Source: an uncultured Collinsella sp. (lineage in GTDB: Bacteria; Actinomycetota; Coriobacteriia; Coriobacteriales; Coriobacteriaceae). From it: a DNA stretch of 7,908 nucleotides. The stretch spans positions 1 to 7,908 of the forward strand of contig CABUSL010000097.1 in NCBI GenBank assembly GCA_902494295.1, read 5' to 3'. Position numbers and translations under genes: made by a program. Positions 1 through 5,679 of the stretch are shown here, one piece after another. Positions within the stretch are counted from its first letter, which is position 1; every line of letters starts with the position of its first letter. Under the pieces are notes generated by a model. That model saw nothing but the letters and a program-made list of their open reading frames with translations, was not told where the DNA came from and made no database searches.

Positions 1-85
1 GCTCAACAACGTCGTCGACATCGCCGCGGAGAACCTGCGTCACTTGCAGGCCGGCGAGACGCTCCGCTGCTGGATCGAGCACTAG
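1..85 (+). CDS. C-terminal end of a probable D-2-hydroxyacid dehydrogenase (partial)
   Basis: Codons from position 2 to the TAG at 83-85 encode 27 residues ending ...AGETLRCWIEH. The stretch NNVVDIAAENLRHLQAGE resembles the last helix of NAD-dependent D-2-hydroxyacid dehydrogenases (the SerA/LdhA/glyoxylate reductase superfamily). In those enzymes the chain ends shortly after a helix of the pattern 'xNxxxxAxxNLxxFLxGE'. The gene enters from the left edge, so the catalytic Arg, Glu and His and the Rossmann fold lie outside the window and the substrate cannot be judged. The intrinsic terminator at 216-246 is the likely end of its transcript. The family call rests on a short tail only. Confidence 0.5.
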   Translation, partial: LNNVVDIAAENLRHLQAGETLRCWIEH

Positions 86-88
86 ATT

Positions 89-186
89 GTTCCGGCGTTT
101 TACCAAACGCCGGAACCCCTCGACGCTGCGAGCCCCATGGGTTCCGCCGTTCTAACGAACGGCGGACCGGTCGACGCTACGAACCC
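89..186. repeat. Two tandem 52-nt hairpin repeats
   Basis: Two copies of a 52-nt unit lie directly after the dehydrogenase stop codon. Each starts with a 12-bp hairpin (89-116 with loop TACC; 141-168 with loop TAAC) and continues into a similar single-stranded part, TCGACGCTGCGAGCCC at about 120 and TCGACGCTACGAACCC at 171. The first stem is perfect and the second has one mismatch. Two stem positions differ between copies but stay paired (G-C against C-G, and T-A against C-G). There is no T-run after either stem, so they are not simple terminators. Confidence 0.75.
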
Positions 187-215
187 GCCGTTTGGCCAAT
201 CTGCCGTTCAATTTC

Positions 216-246
216 AAAGGCGCGACCAGAAGGTCAGCGCCTTTTC
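216..246 (+). terminator. Intrinsic terminator after the dehydrogenase
   Basis: AAAGGCGC (216-223) followed by GACC pairs with GGTC and GCGCC (232-241), with an AGAA loop and one bulged A. A TTTT run follows at 242-245. This is a standard rho-independent terminator for plus-strand transcription. It is flanked by a further 8-bp inverted repeat, CTGCCGTT (201-208) and AACGGCAG (268-275). Confidence 0.75.
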
Positions 247-317
247 ATTTCACGGCACCTTGGCTCAAACGGCAGGCTCTCGCTGACTTTTGCTCAACCT
301 GTGGGGTCTTCAAATTG

Positions 318-809
318 TTAGAGCGTTGCTAAGTAATTCTTTGCGTCTTCTACGCTCATTGCTGCGACAGGCGCGTGTGAACAGAGTTTGACATCGTTGG
401 TGACCAGTAAATCTGCTTGGGAGCGCATCGCTGCCGCAATGATTAAATCGTCTTCGTAATCGCTATGGAGATTACGCTGCTTGCTCGCCATCCATATGTC
501 ACTCAGGTCGCAGGGTACCGGCGTGGCAAGTTGCGACAACACGTCGAGGCAATCCCATGCAAGTGATGTCGCCGCCACGGCGGCATCTTGGGATAGTGAG
601 CCATGCTCGCGCCGATACCATGCCTTATGTTCGCTTGAAATCAAATAGAACAGATCTTTGGACGATGTCGCCGCATACAGCAAATCCACCTGCGCCGTGC
701 ATGCATCGCGTAAAAACTCAATCGCCACCGAACGACCACGTCGTGAGGGAATGAAGTAATCGAGCCACACGTTGGTGTCAACCAAGATGCGCTTTGGAGT
801 CTCACTCAT
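318..809 (-). CDS. PIN-domain ribonuclease toxin (VapC-like)
   Basis: The 163-residue product has the layout of a PIN-domain ribonuclease. The N-terminal strand ILVDTNVWLDYF supplies the first acidic residue (D11). D52 in 'SSKDLFYLI' is a candidate second acid, where many VapC toxins have Glu. The cluster DYEDDLIIAAA (117-127) and the C-terminal strand ADLLVTND (132-139, D139) supply the rest of the Mg2+-binding acidic centre. PIN toxins cleave RNA, often tRNA or rRNA, in the cytoplasm and are held inactive by a cognate antitoxin. The ATG overlaps the antitoxin stop by 8 nt (ATGAGTGA), and no well-placed Shine-Dalgarno is seen, so translation is probably coupled. At 163 residues it is longer than typical VapC (about 130). 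The fold and the toxin role in this operon are well supported; the RNA target is unknown. Confidence 0.85.
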   Translation of the reverse strand: MSETPKRILVDTNVWLDYFIPSRRGRSVAIEFLRDACTAQVDLLYAATSSKDLFYLISSEHKAWYRREHGSLSQDAAVAATSLAWDCLDVLSQLATPVPCDLSDIWMASKQRNLHSDYEDDLIIAAAMRSQADLLVTNDVKLCSHAPVAAMSVEDAKNYLATL

Positions 810-1182
810 AGAGCCAGCTCATCTCCTCGCCATAGCGATCCGCATAGGCATTCCGTTTGAGCTCTTCGTCGTCCGATGGCTGAGCCCTGACCATATCGAT
901 TCCCGACTCACGGCAAGCGGCAGCGAACAGCTTCGACCCCTGATCCATGAGCTCGAGCTTACGTTTGGCGGCCTTTTCGCGCTCGCGCTGTTCCGCCCGG
1001 GCACGACTGGGCAGCAGGATATCCTCGAGCGCGCCGGGCCGATCAGCCAGAGATGCCGCAAGTTGCCAGAGCGCACGCACCGCTTGGCTCGGCGTCATAC
1101 CGGCCCTGGAGAGAGCGGCGTCCCCACTCCTTTTAAGATCGGCATCGAGACGCACGTTGATCTGAGCGGCTGTTGTGGTCAT
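802..1182 (-). CDS. Ribbon-helix-helix antitoxin, RelB/DinJ-like
   Basis: The 126-residue product begins TTTAAQINVRLDADLKRSGDAAL, then AGMTPSQAVRALWQLAA: a beta strand and two helices typical of the RelB/DinJ ribbon-helix-helix family (residues about 7-45), which dimerises and binds operator DNA. A highly charged helix follows (about 58-80, RARAEQREREKAAKRKLEL) and then a tail that probably wraps the toxin. It is longer than classic DinJ/RelB (about 80-95 residues). The start is fixed by AAGGAGG at 1187-1193, four bases before the ATG. It is the first gene of the operon and overlaps the PIN toxin gene. A RelB/DinJ-type antitoxin usually accompanies RelE/YafQ toxins, so pairing with a PIN toxin is a less usual combination. 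Confidence 0.85.
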   Translation of the reverse strand: MTTTAAQINVRLDADLKRSGDAALSRAGMTPSQAVRALWQLAASLADRPGALEDILLPSRARAEQREREKAAKRKLELMDQGSKLFAAACRESGIDMVRAQPSDDEELKRNAYADRYGEEMSWLYE

Positions 1183-1205
1183 GACCCCTCCTTAATACTT
1201 CAAAA

Positions 1206-1259
1206 CTATCATAAAACTCTATGGTAGATACGTAAAGCATGTATAGCATTTATAAGCAT
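1206..1259 (-). promoter_or_regulatory. Promoter and operator-like repeats of the toxin-antitoxin operon
   Basis: On the minus strand TTTACG (1236-1231) and TATGAT (1213-1208) are spaced by 17 nt and fit a sigma-70-type promoter, with a short leader before the AAGGAGG at 1193-1187. The inverted repeat CTATCAT-N8-ATGGTAG (1206-1227, one mismatch) overlaps the -10. Upstream of the -35, GCAT occurs three times at 9-10-nt steps (1237, 1246, 1256), about one helical turn. Such phased short sites are what ribbon-helix-helix dimers bind, so autoregulation by the antitoxin is inferred. The base composition here is clearly more AT-rich than the neighbours. Confidence 0.6.
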
Positions 1260-1276
1260 TAGCCGTACTCTGTACA

Positions 1277-1311
1277 CAAAAAGCCGCCGAGGCACACTGC
1301 ACCTCGGCGGC
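1277..1311 (-). terminator. Intrinsic terminator, leftward (distal)
   Basis: GCCGCCGAGG (1283-1292) and CCTCGGCGGC (1302-1311) form a perfect 10-bp GC stem with a 9-nt loop. On the minus strand it is followed by TTTTTG. It would stop transcription from the aminopeptidase gene before it enters the toxin-antitoxin promoter. It is the second of two terminators in this gap. Confidence 0.8.
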
Positions 1312-1359
1312 CACATATCACAGATCTAGCTCGGTTTCACCCTTTGCATTCGCCCAGAT

Positions 1360-1398
1360 AAAACCTGCCGAAATCAACATCCCTCTTTGGCAGGTTTT
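1360..1398 (-). terminator. Intrinsic terminator overlapping the aminopeptidase stop codon
   Basis: AAAACCTGCC (1360-1369) and GGCAGGTTTT (1389-1398) form a perfect 10-bp stem with a 19-nt loop. On the minus strand the stem begins inside the stop codon of the M18 gene and ends in TTTTAT. It is a terminator-like hairpin, backed up by the stronger one at 1277-1311. Confidence 0.65.
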
Positions 1399-2782
1399 AG
1401 AGCTCCGCGCTTTCGGCTCCGTTGATATGGAGGTCGCGCTCGTAGAAGGCGGTGAGGGCGCGGATGGCGTACATCACGTCGCGTACGCCGCCGGTCTCGT
1501 AGCTTGAGTGCATGGCCAGCTGCGGCAGGCCCACGTCCACGGCATGCATGCTCGCCTGCATATTGGACAGGTTGCCGAGTGTGGAGCCTCCGGCCATATC
1601 GCTCTTGTTGGCGAAGGCCTGTGTGGGTACGTCGGCGTCATCACAGATGGCCTGGAACACCGCGCGGCTAAAGGCATCGGTGCAGTAGTGCTGGTTGGCG
1701 GCTTCCTTAATGACAATGCCGCCGTTGAGCACAACCTGATTGCGAGCATCGCACTTCTCGGCGTGGTTGGGGTGCACGGCATGCGCATTGTCGCAGCTCA
1801 CAAGCATCGAGGCGGCAAGTGCGCGATGGTACGACTCGTCGTCAAAGCCCAGCGATCCGTTGATGCGGCGCAGCGCGTCGGCCAAGAACGTCGACATGGC
1901 GCCCTGCTTGGTCTCGGAGCCAACCTCCTCGTTATCAAAGCAGCAAAAGACCGAAACGTCGTGCGCATTCTCGGCACCCAAAAATGCCTGCAGCGAGGTG
2001 TAAGCGCAGGCCAGGTCGTCGAGCTTGGGCGTCGAGATAAACTCGTCGGCCCAGCCCCAAATGCGCGCATCCTGACGATTGACCAGGAACAGATCGCGAC
2101 CTAGGATCTGCTCGGGTTCAACGTCCAGTTCGTCAGCGATCAGTACGTCAAAATCTCCCTGTTTAAGCTCGCCGGCGCTGATGAGCGGGCACAGGTCGAC
2201 GGCTCGGTTGGGAGCAAAGCCCTCGTTAACGCCGCGGTTCATGTGGATGGCAAGGCTCGGAATGATAGCGACCTCGCGCTCGGTAGCAAGCAGGCGGCTC
2301 TCGATACGGTCGCCCTCGCGTACCAGCACGCGGCCCGCGAGCGCCAGCGGGCGGTCGAACCAGGTATAGTCGATCATGCCGCCGTAGGCCTCGGTGTTCA
2401 GGCGCAGCGTCTCGCCCGCGCCGTCGAGTTCGGGCACGGCCTTGACCTTAAACGTCGGCGAATCGCTGTGCGACGCCGTGAGCTGAAAATGATAGTCACC
2501 GGCGACGCCGTCCTCGCCCCACGTCGCGGCCAGGTCCTCGCCCACCTTAAAGGCAACAACGCTCGAGGTGTTGCGCTGCGTGTAATAACGCCCGCCCGGT
2601 TCGATGTCCCACGCCGCATTCTCGGGCAGGTAGGTAAAGCCCGCCTCATCGAGCTCGGCCATAATGGTCGCCGCCGTATGGAGCATACTGGGGCATGCCT
2701 CGATAAAGTCGATAAGGTCGTTGGCGGCCTCGATATCATCGGCCGTCACATGCGCGCGCTTGGGCGTTTCCTGATCCGTCAT
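1397..2782 (-). CDS. apeB: M18 family aspartyl aminopeptidase
   Basis: The 461-residue product is a di-zinc M18 aminopeptidase, a cytoplasmic enzyme that removes N-terminal, mainly acidic, residues from peptides and normally assembles into dodecamers. Signature motifs appear in order: TASHSDSPTFKVK (H105, with D107), LDDLACA (D255/D256, bridging metal ligand), DNEEVGSETKQGA (E285/E286, catalytic base and metal), SCDNAHAVHPNH (D331) and GLPQLAMHSSYE (H425). The length fits the family (about 430-480). The start at 2782 has AAAGGGGAGAG just upstream and gives an N-terminus that aligns with the family's 'LxxFIExxPSxxHxxA' region. An in-frame ATG at 2893 with its own AAAGGAG would add 37 residues with no family counterpart. 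The gene is transcribed divergently from the Ntn-hydrolase and ends in two terminators. Confidence 0.95.
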   Translation of the reverse strand: MTDQETPKRAHVTADDIEAANDLIDFIEACPSMLHTAATIMAELDEAGFTYLPENAAWDIEPGGRYYTQRNTSSVVAFKVGEDLAATWGEDGVAGDYHFQLTASHSDSPTFKVKAVPELDGAGETLRLNTEAYGGMIDYTWFDRPLALAGRVLVREGDRIESRLLATEREVAIIPSLAIHMNRGVNEGFAPNRAVDLCPLISAGELKQGDFDVLIADELDVEPEQILGRDLFLVNRQDARIWGWADEFISTPKLDDLACAYTSLQAFLGAENAHDVSVFCCFDNEEVGSETKQGAMSTFLADALRRINGSLGFDDESYHRALAASMLVSCDNAHAVHPNHAEKCDARNQVVLNGGIVIKEAANQHYCTDAFSRAVFQAICDDADVPTQAFANKSDMAGGSTLGNLSNMQASMHAVDVGLPQLAMHSSYETGGVRDVMYAIRALTAFYERDLHINGAESAEL

Positions 2783-2943
2783 GCTCTCCCCTTTCGCTGG
2801 GTTGATGGTCCCCTCCAGCATACCCCGCCACGCCAGCGCCGCACTCTTCATTCCGTGCTTAATTCCGCGCCACTCACCAAGTTGAGCCATCATGCCCGCG
2901 CTCCTTTTGCGACAATTGCGCTAACAGGACGAGAGGAGCCGTC

Positions 2944-4029
2944 ATGAAGCCACGTAACATTGCCATCACCTGCGGTGTCGCGGGAGTCGCCGTCGGCCTT
3001 GCCGCTGCCACCGGTATCGTTTATCACAAGCAAATCAAGTCCGCCGCGTCGCTCAAACGCTTGACCGGCTACGCGGATGGCTATGACCTGTACGCAATCG
3101 ACATCGCCTACGACTACGATCTCGATCGCATCATCGCCGCTGGCGTGCGCGACGACCAGGCCTACATCGATGCCGTGGTGGCGCAGGTGCTGCCCGGTGT
3201 GCCGGTACATGTCCAGGCGCCCCAGTTTGCCTGCAGCGCTTTTGTCGCCGTAGATGCCGAAGGCCGCGTGCGCACCGGTCGCAATTACGACTTTAAGGAC
3301 GACACCTCGGCGCTGCTGGTGCGCAATCACCCACGCGACGGCTATGCCTCCATCGGGTTTGCTGCCCTTAACAACCTGGGCGATAACACTCCGCTTGGCT
3401 CCGTCGGCGGACGCGCCGCCGCACTCATGGGCCCGTTTGCCCAGCTCGACGGTGTTAACGAATGCGGCGTGTCCATTGCCGTACTCACTCTGGATTCCAA
3501 GCCCTGTGACCAGGACACGCAACGCCCCGTCATCAATACCTCGCTCGCCATCCGTCTGGTGCTCGACCGTGCCGCCACCACGCAAGAAGCTGTCGACCTG
3601 CTTTCCGCCTACGACATGCACGCCATGGCAGGACGCGATTACCACTTCTTTATCAACGACGCCGCCGGTGACGCGCGCGTAGTAGAGTGGGATCCGCGCG
3701 ATCCGGACCGTGCTTTCAAAGCGACTCCTGTACGCCAGGTTACGAACTTCTACGCCTGCTATGGCGACGAAGTGCTGCCCAACCAAAAGAATGACGAGCT
3801 GGGCCATGGTAAAGAGCGCGCCGTCGCAATCGCCGATGTCCTTGACGCCCACGCCGGTGCCCAGGACGAGGCAGTCGCTTGGAAGGCCCTTCGCGCCGCA
3901 GCCCAAGAGCCCAATCCGGAAGACATCACCAGCAATACGCAATGGTCGGTCGTCTTTGACAATACCGAACCCGCCGCCGCTATTACGCTGCGCCGCCATT
4001 GGGGCAACGTCGATGCCTTCGCACTGTAA
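2944..4029 (+). CDS. Membrane-anchored Ntn-hydrolase, choloylglycine hydrolase / linear amide C-N hydrolase superfamily
   Basis: The 361-residue protein starts with a short basic end and a hydrophobic segment (residues 6-27) that looks like an uncleaved signal anchor, so the enzyme probably faces the outside. The catalytic core begins at C97 in QFACSAFVAVDAEGRVRTGRNYDF. C97, R113 and D116 (spacing +16 and +19) match Cys, Arg and Asp of bile salt hydrolase, penicillin V acylase, acid ceramidase and NAAA. N268 (in TNFY, +171) is close to the conserved later Asn. Family members cleave non-peptide amide bonds such as N-acyl amino acids, bile conjugates or acyl amines. Cys97 is internal, so activation would need self-cleavage or processing that removes about 96 residues, as in NAAA. 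The residue aligned with BSH N82 appears to be T182, which argues against a classical BSH. GAGGAG (2933-2938) sets the start. The substrate is unknown. Confidence 0.8.
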   Translation: MKPRNIAITCGVAGVAVGLAAATGIVYHKQIKSAASLKRLTGYADGYDLYAIDIAYDYDLDRIIAAGVRDDQAYIDAVVAQVLPGVPVHVQAPQFACSAFVAVDAEGRVRTGRNYDFKDDTSALLVRNHPRDGYASIGFAALNNLGDNTPLGSVGGRAAALMGPFAQLDGVNECGVSIAVLTLDSKPCDQDTQRPVINTSLAIRLVLDRAATTQEAVDLLSAYDMHAMAGRDYHFFINDAAGDARVVEWDPRDPDRAFKATPVRQVTNFYACYGDEVLPNQKNDELGHGKERAVAIADVLDAHAGAQDEAVAWKALRAAAQEPNPEDITSNTQWSVVFDNTEPAAAITLRRHWGNVDAFAL

Positions 4030-4084
4030 GGAGCCAGGCCCGTCGGCCTTACGCTCGCCTGACGTTATTTACATTTCCATACGC

Positions 4085-4131
4085 TTGAGCTAACACGTTT
4101 TACCCCGTATCAACAGTGTGCGGGGGTAAAC
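4085..4131 (+). promoter_or_regulatory. Candidate promoter with overlapping inverted repeat upstream of phosphofructokinase
   Basis: TTGAGC (4085-4090) and TATCAA (4108-4113) are 17 nt apart and could form a sigma-70-type promoter (4 of 6 matches each). GTTTTACCCCG (4097-4107) and CGGGGGTAAAC (4121-4131) form an inverted repeat, with one bulge on each side, that straddles the proposed -10 and start site. It could be an operator or a leader hairpin. The ribosome binding site GGAAGGA is at 4156-4162. Confidence 0.35.
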
Positions 4132-4168
4132 TTATGCGCATGTTATAACTTGCCCGGAAGGATTCATC

Positions 4169-5248
4169 ATGCTTAGGATCGGTCTTCTTACCAGTGGCGG
4201 CGACTGCCAGGCACTCAACGCCACCATGCGCGGCATTGTCAAAACGCTTATGACCAACAGCGAAGAGCCTATCGAGATCTATGGTTTTGAGGACGGCTAC
4301 CAGGGCCTTATCTACAGCAGATTCCGTGTCATGACTCCCGCCGATTTTAGCGGCATCCTCACCCGCGGCGGCACCATTCTGGGCACGAGCCGTACGCCAT
4401 TCAAGCGCCTGGACACTCCCGAGGCCGACGGCGTCGAGAAGGTGCCGGCGATGGTCCACACCTATCATAAGCTGCAGCTCGACTGCCTGTTTATGCTGGG
4501 CGGCAACGGCTCCACCAAGACCGCCAACCGCCTGCGCGAAGAGGGCCTCAACGTTATCGCCCTGCCCAAGACCATCGATAACGACACCTGGGGCACCGAG
4601 TTGACGTTTGGCTTTACGAGCGCCATCGACGTCGCTACCAAGTGCATCGACGACATTCACACCACCGCCTCAAGTCACGGCCGCGTGTTCGTTATCGAGA
4701 TCATGGGTCACAAGGTTGGCTGGATTCCGCTGTATGCCGGCGTCGCGGGCGGCGCAGATGTCATCTTGATTCCCGAGATTCCCTACGACATGGATAACGT
4801 CATCAAGACCATCGAGCATCGCATGGAGACCGGCAGCCGCTTTACTATCGTGGCCGTCGCCGAGGGCGCTATCTCCAAGGAGGACGCGGCGCTGCCCAAG
4901 AAGGAGTACAAGAAGAAGCTCGCCGAGCGCACGAGCCCGTCAATCGTGTACGACATCGCCAAGGAGATCGAGGCCAAGACCGGTCGCGAGACCCGCGTCG
5001 CCATCCCCGGCCACACGCAGCGCGGCGGCCAGCCCGACGCCCAGGACCGCATCTTTGCGACCCAGTGCGGCGTCGAGGCAGCGCTCGGCTGCCTGCGCGG
5101 CGAGTTTGGCTACATGATTGCCCTGCGCGACGGCAAGATGTGCCACATGCCGCTCGAGGATGTCGCCGGCAAGCTCAAGTTTGTCGATCCCCAGAGTGAT
5201 CTGGTGCGCGAGGCCAAGGCGCTGGGCATCAGCTTCGGCGAAGAATAG
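4169..5248 (+). CDS. pfkA: 6-phosphofructokinase, PPi-type signature
   Basis: The 359-residue enzyme phosphorylates fructose 6-phosphate to fructose 1,6-bisphosphate in glycolysis in the cytoplasm. Motifs in order: TSGGDCQALNA (8-18, phosphate-donor loop), GGNGSTKTA (111-119), PKTIDND (133-139, D137 catalytic base), IMGHKVGW (178-185), PEIP (202-205) and GHTQRGG (281-287). Two residues bear on the phosphate donor. K134 replaces the Gly typical of ATP-dependent E. coli PFK and is a marker of PPi-dependent or mixed-substrate enzymes. N113 stands where GGDGS or GGDDS enzymes have the Mg-binding Asp. From sequence alone ATP, PPi or both are possible. The start is set by GGAAGGA seven bases before the ATG. 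The stop codon lies inside the left arm of a large inverted repeat (5244-5395). Confidence 0.95.
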   Translation: MLRIGLLTSGGDCQALNATMRGIVKTLMTNSEEPIEIYGFEDGYQGLIYSRFRVMTPADFSGILTRGGTILGTSRTPFKRLDTPEADGVEKVPAMVHTYHKLQLDCLFMLGGNGSTKTANRLREEGLNVIALPKTIDNDTWGTELTFGFTSAIDVATKCIDDIHTTASSHGRVFVIEIMGHKVGWIPLYAGVAGGADVILIPEIPYDMDNVIKTIEHRMETGSRFTIVAVAEGAISKEDAALPKKEYKKKLAERTSPSIVYDIAKEIEAKTGRETRVAIPGHTQRGGQPDAQDRIFATQCGVEAALGCLRGEFGYMIALRDGKMCHMPLEDVAGKLKFVDPQSDLVREAKALGISFGEE

Positions 5249-5395
5249 CCTCGGCCGAAATCCATCCCATCGAGCCCTCCGACCCCGCCCGACGTATTTC
5301 GATTTGGCTCCTCCCTTGACTCCGTCAAAGGTCGCCAATCGAAATCGTCGGGCGGGGTCGGAGGGCCCTTCGTCTACATACTCGCCGAGGCTATT
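5244..5395. repeat. Nested long inverted repeat overlapping the end of pfk
   Basis: The inner element is a perfect 21-bp stem, 5274-5294 against 5346-5366 (GCCCTCCGACCCCGCCC... with its complement). It continues inward as ATTTCGATTTGGC (5296-5308) against GCCAATCGAAAT (5334-5345) with one bulge, and ends in CCTTGAC-TCC-GTCAAAGG. The 93-nt hairpin is therefore almost fully paired. Outside it, AATAGCCTCGGC (5244-5255, containing the pfk TAG) is repeated perfectly in inverse as GCCGAGGCTATT (5384-5395). No T-run follows the stem on either strand. It may terminate or stabilise the pfk mRNA, or be a mobile palindromic element; the sequence does not decide. Confidence 0.85.
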
Positions 5396-5428
5396 CGTCT
5401 TCTTGCTGCGGGTGCCTGGTCTGAAATT

Positions 5429-5497
5429 AAGTTGCGGTGAAATAGTTCCTGCTTAGCCCGCAAATGGCTGAATCTAGGAACTATTCCACCGCAACTT
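5429..5497. repeat. 69-nt palindromic element, copy 1
   Basis: AAGTTGCGGTGA opens the element and CCACCGCAACTT closes it. The 23-nt outer arms pair with one clear mismatch and one G-T pair. The inside continues with TTAGCC against GGCTGA around a small loop, CGCAAAT. It shares exact length, ends and fold with the element at 6703-6771. No T-run of terminator type follows beyond TTTT at 5496-5499. It ends about 20 nt before the proposed -35 of the XRE gene. Confidence 0.85.
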
Positions 5498-5517
5498 TTG
5501 ACCCGGGCTCTTAGCTG

Positions 5518-5545
5518 TTGTGCGCACTAACATTTGTCATATAAT
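5518..5545 (+). promoter_or_regulatory. Promoter of the XRE-membrane gene
   Basis: A perfect TATAAT lies at 5540-5545, with TTGTGC (5518-5523) 16 nt upstream as a weak -35. The start site would be near 5552, giving a leader of about 130 nt that contains the paired ACCGGT sites at 5559-5629. Confidence 0.55.
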
Positions 5546-5558
5546 TGCTGGTCATGAT

Positions 5559-5629
5559 GGTTGCTACCGGTAGTTGCGGTAGGGTTGGGGCAGATTCTAA
5601 CTAGAAATGGTGGTCGCTACCGGTTGTTC
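5559..5629 (+). promoter_or_regulatory. Duplicated ACCGGT site, candidate operator of the XRE protein
   Basis: GGTTGCTACCGGTAGTTG (5559-5576) and GGTCGCTACCGGTTGTTC (5612-5629) match at 15 of 18 positions and lie 53 nt apart, about five helical turns. The first contains the perfect palindrome CTACCGGTAG. Their place between the -10 and the start codon of an HTH gene suggests autorepression, which is inference. Confidence 0.45.
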
Positions 5630-5679
5630 TCGGCATACTCGGCTCATTCGATTACGGTCACCACACGAAAGGAACCACC

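Noticed and set aside
1508..2947. Plus-strand open frames opposite the aminopeptidase gene
   Set aside because: The minus strand has all M18 metal-ligand motifs in order; these frames have no family features.
2890..3999. 369-residue minus-strand open frame opposite the Ntn-hydrolase
   Set aside because: It mirrors the GC-rich coding strand and has no recognisable motif; the plus strand has a clear catalytic signature and ribosome binding site.
2944..4029. Classical bile salt hydrolase
   Set aside because: The nucleophile is internal after a membrane anchor, and the residue at the BSH Asn82 position appears to be Thr; only the superfamily is supported.
5274..5366. Simple intrinsic terminator after pfk
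   Set aside because: The stem is much longer than usual and no T-run follows on either strand, so it is listed as a repeat structure instead.
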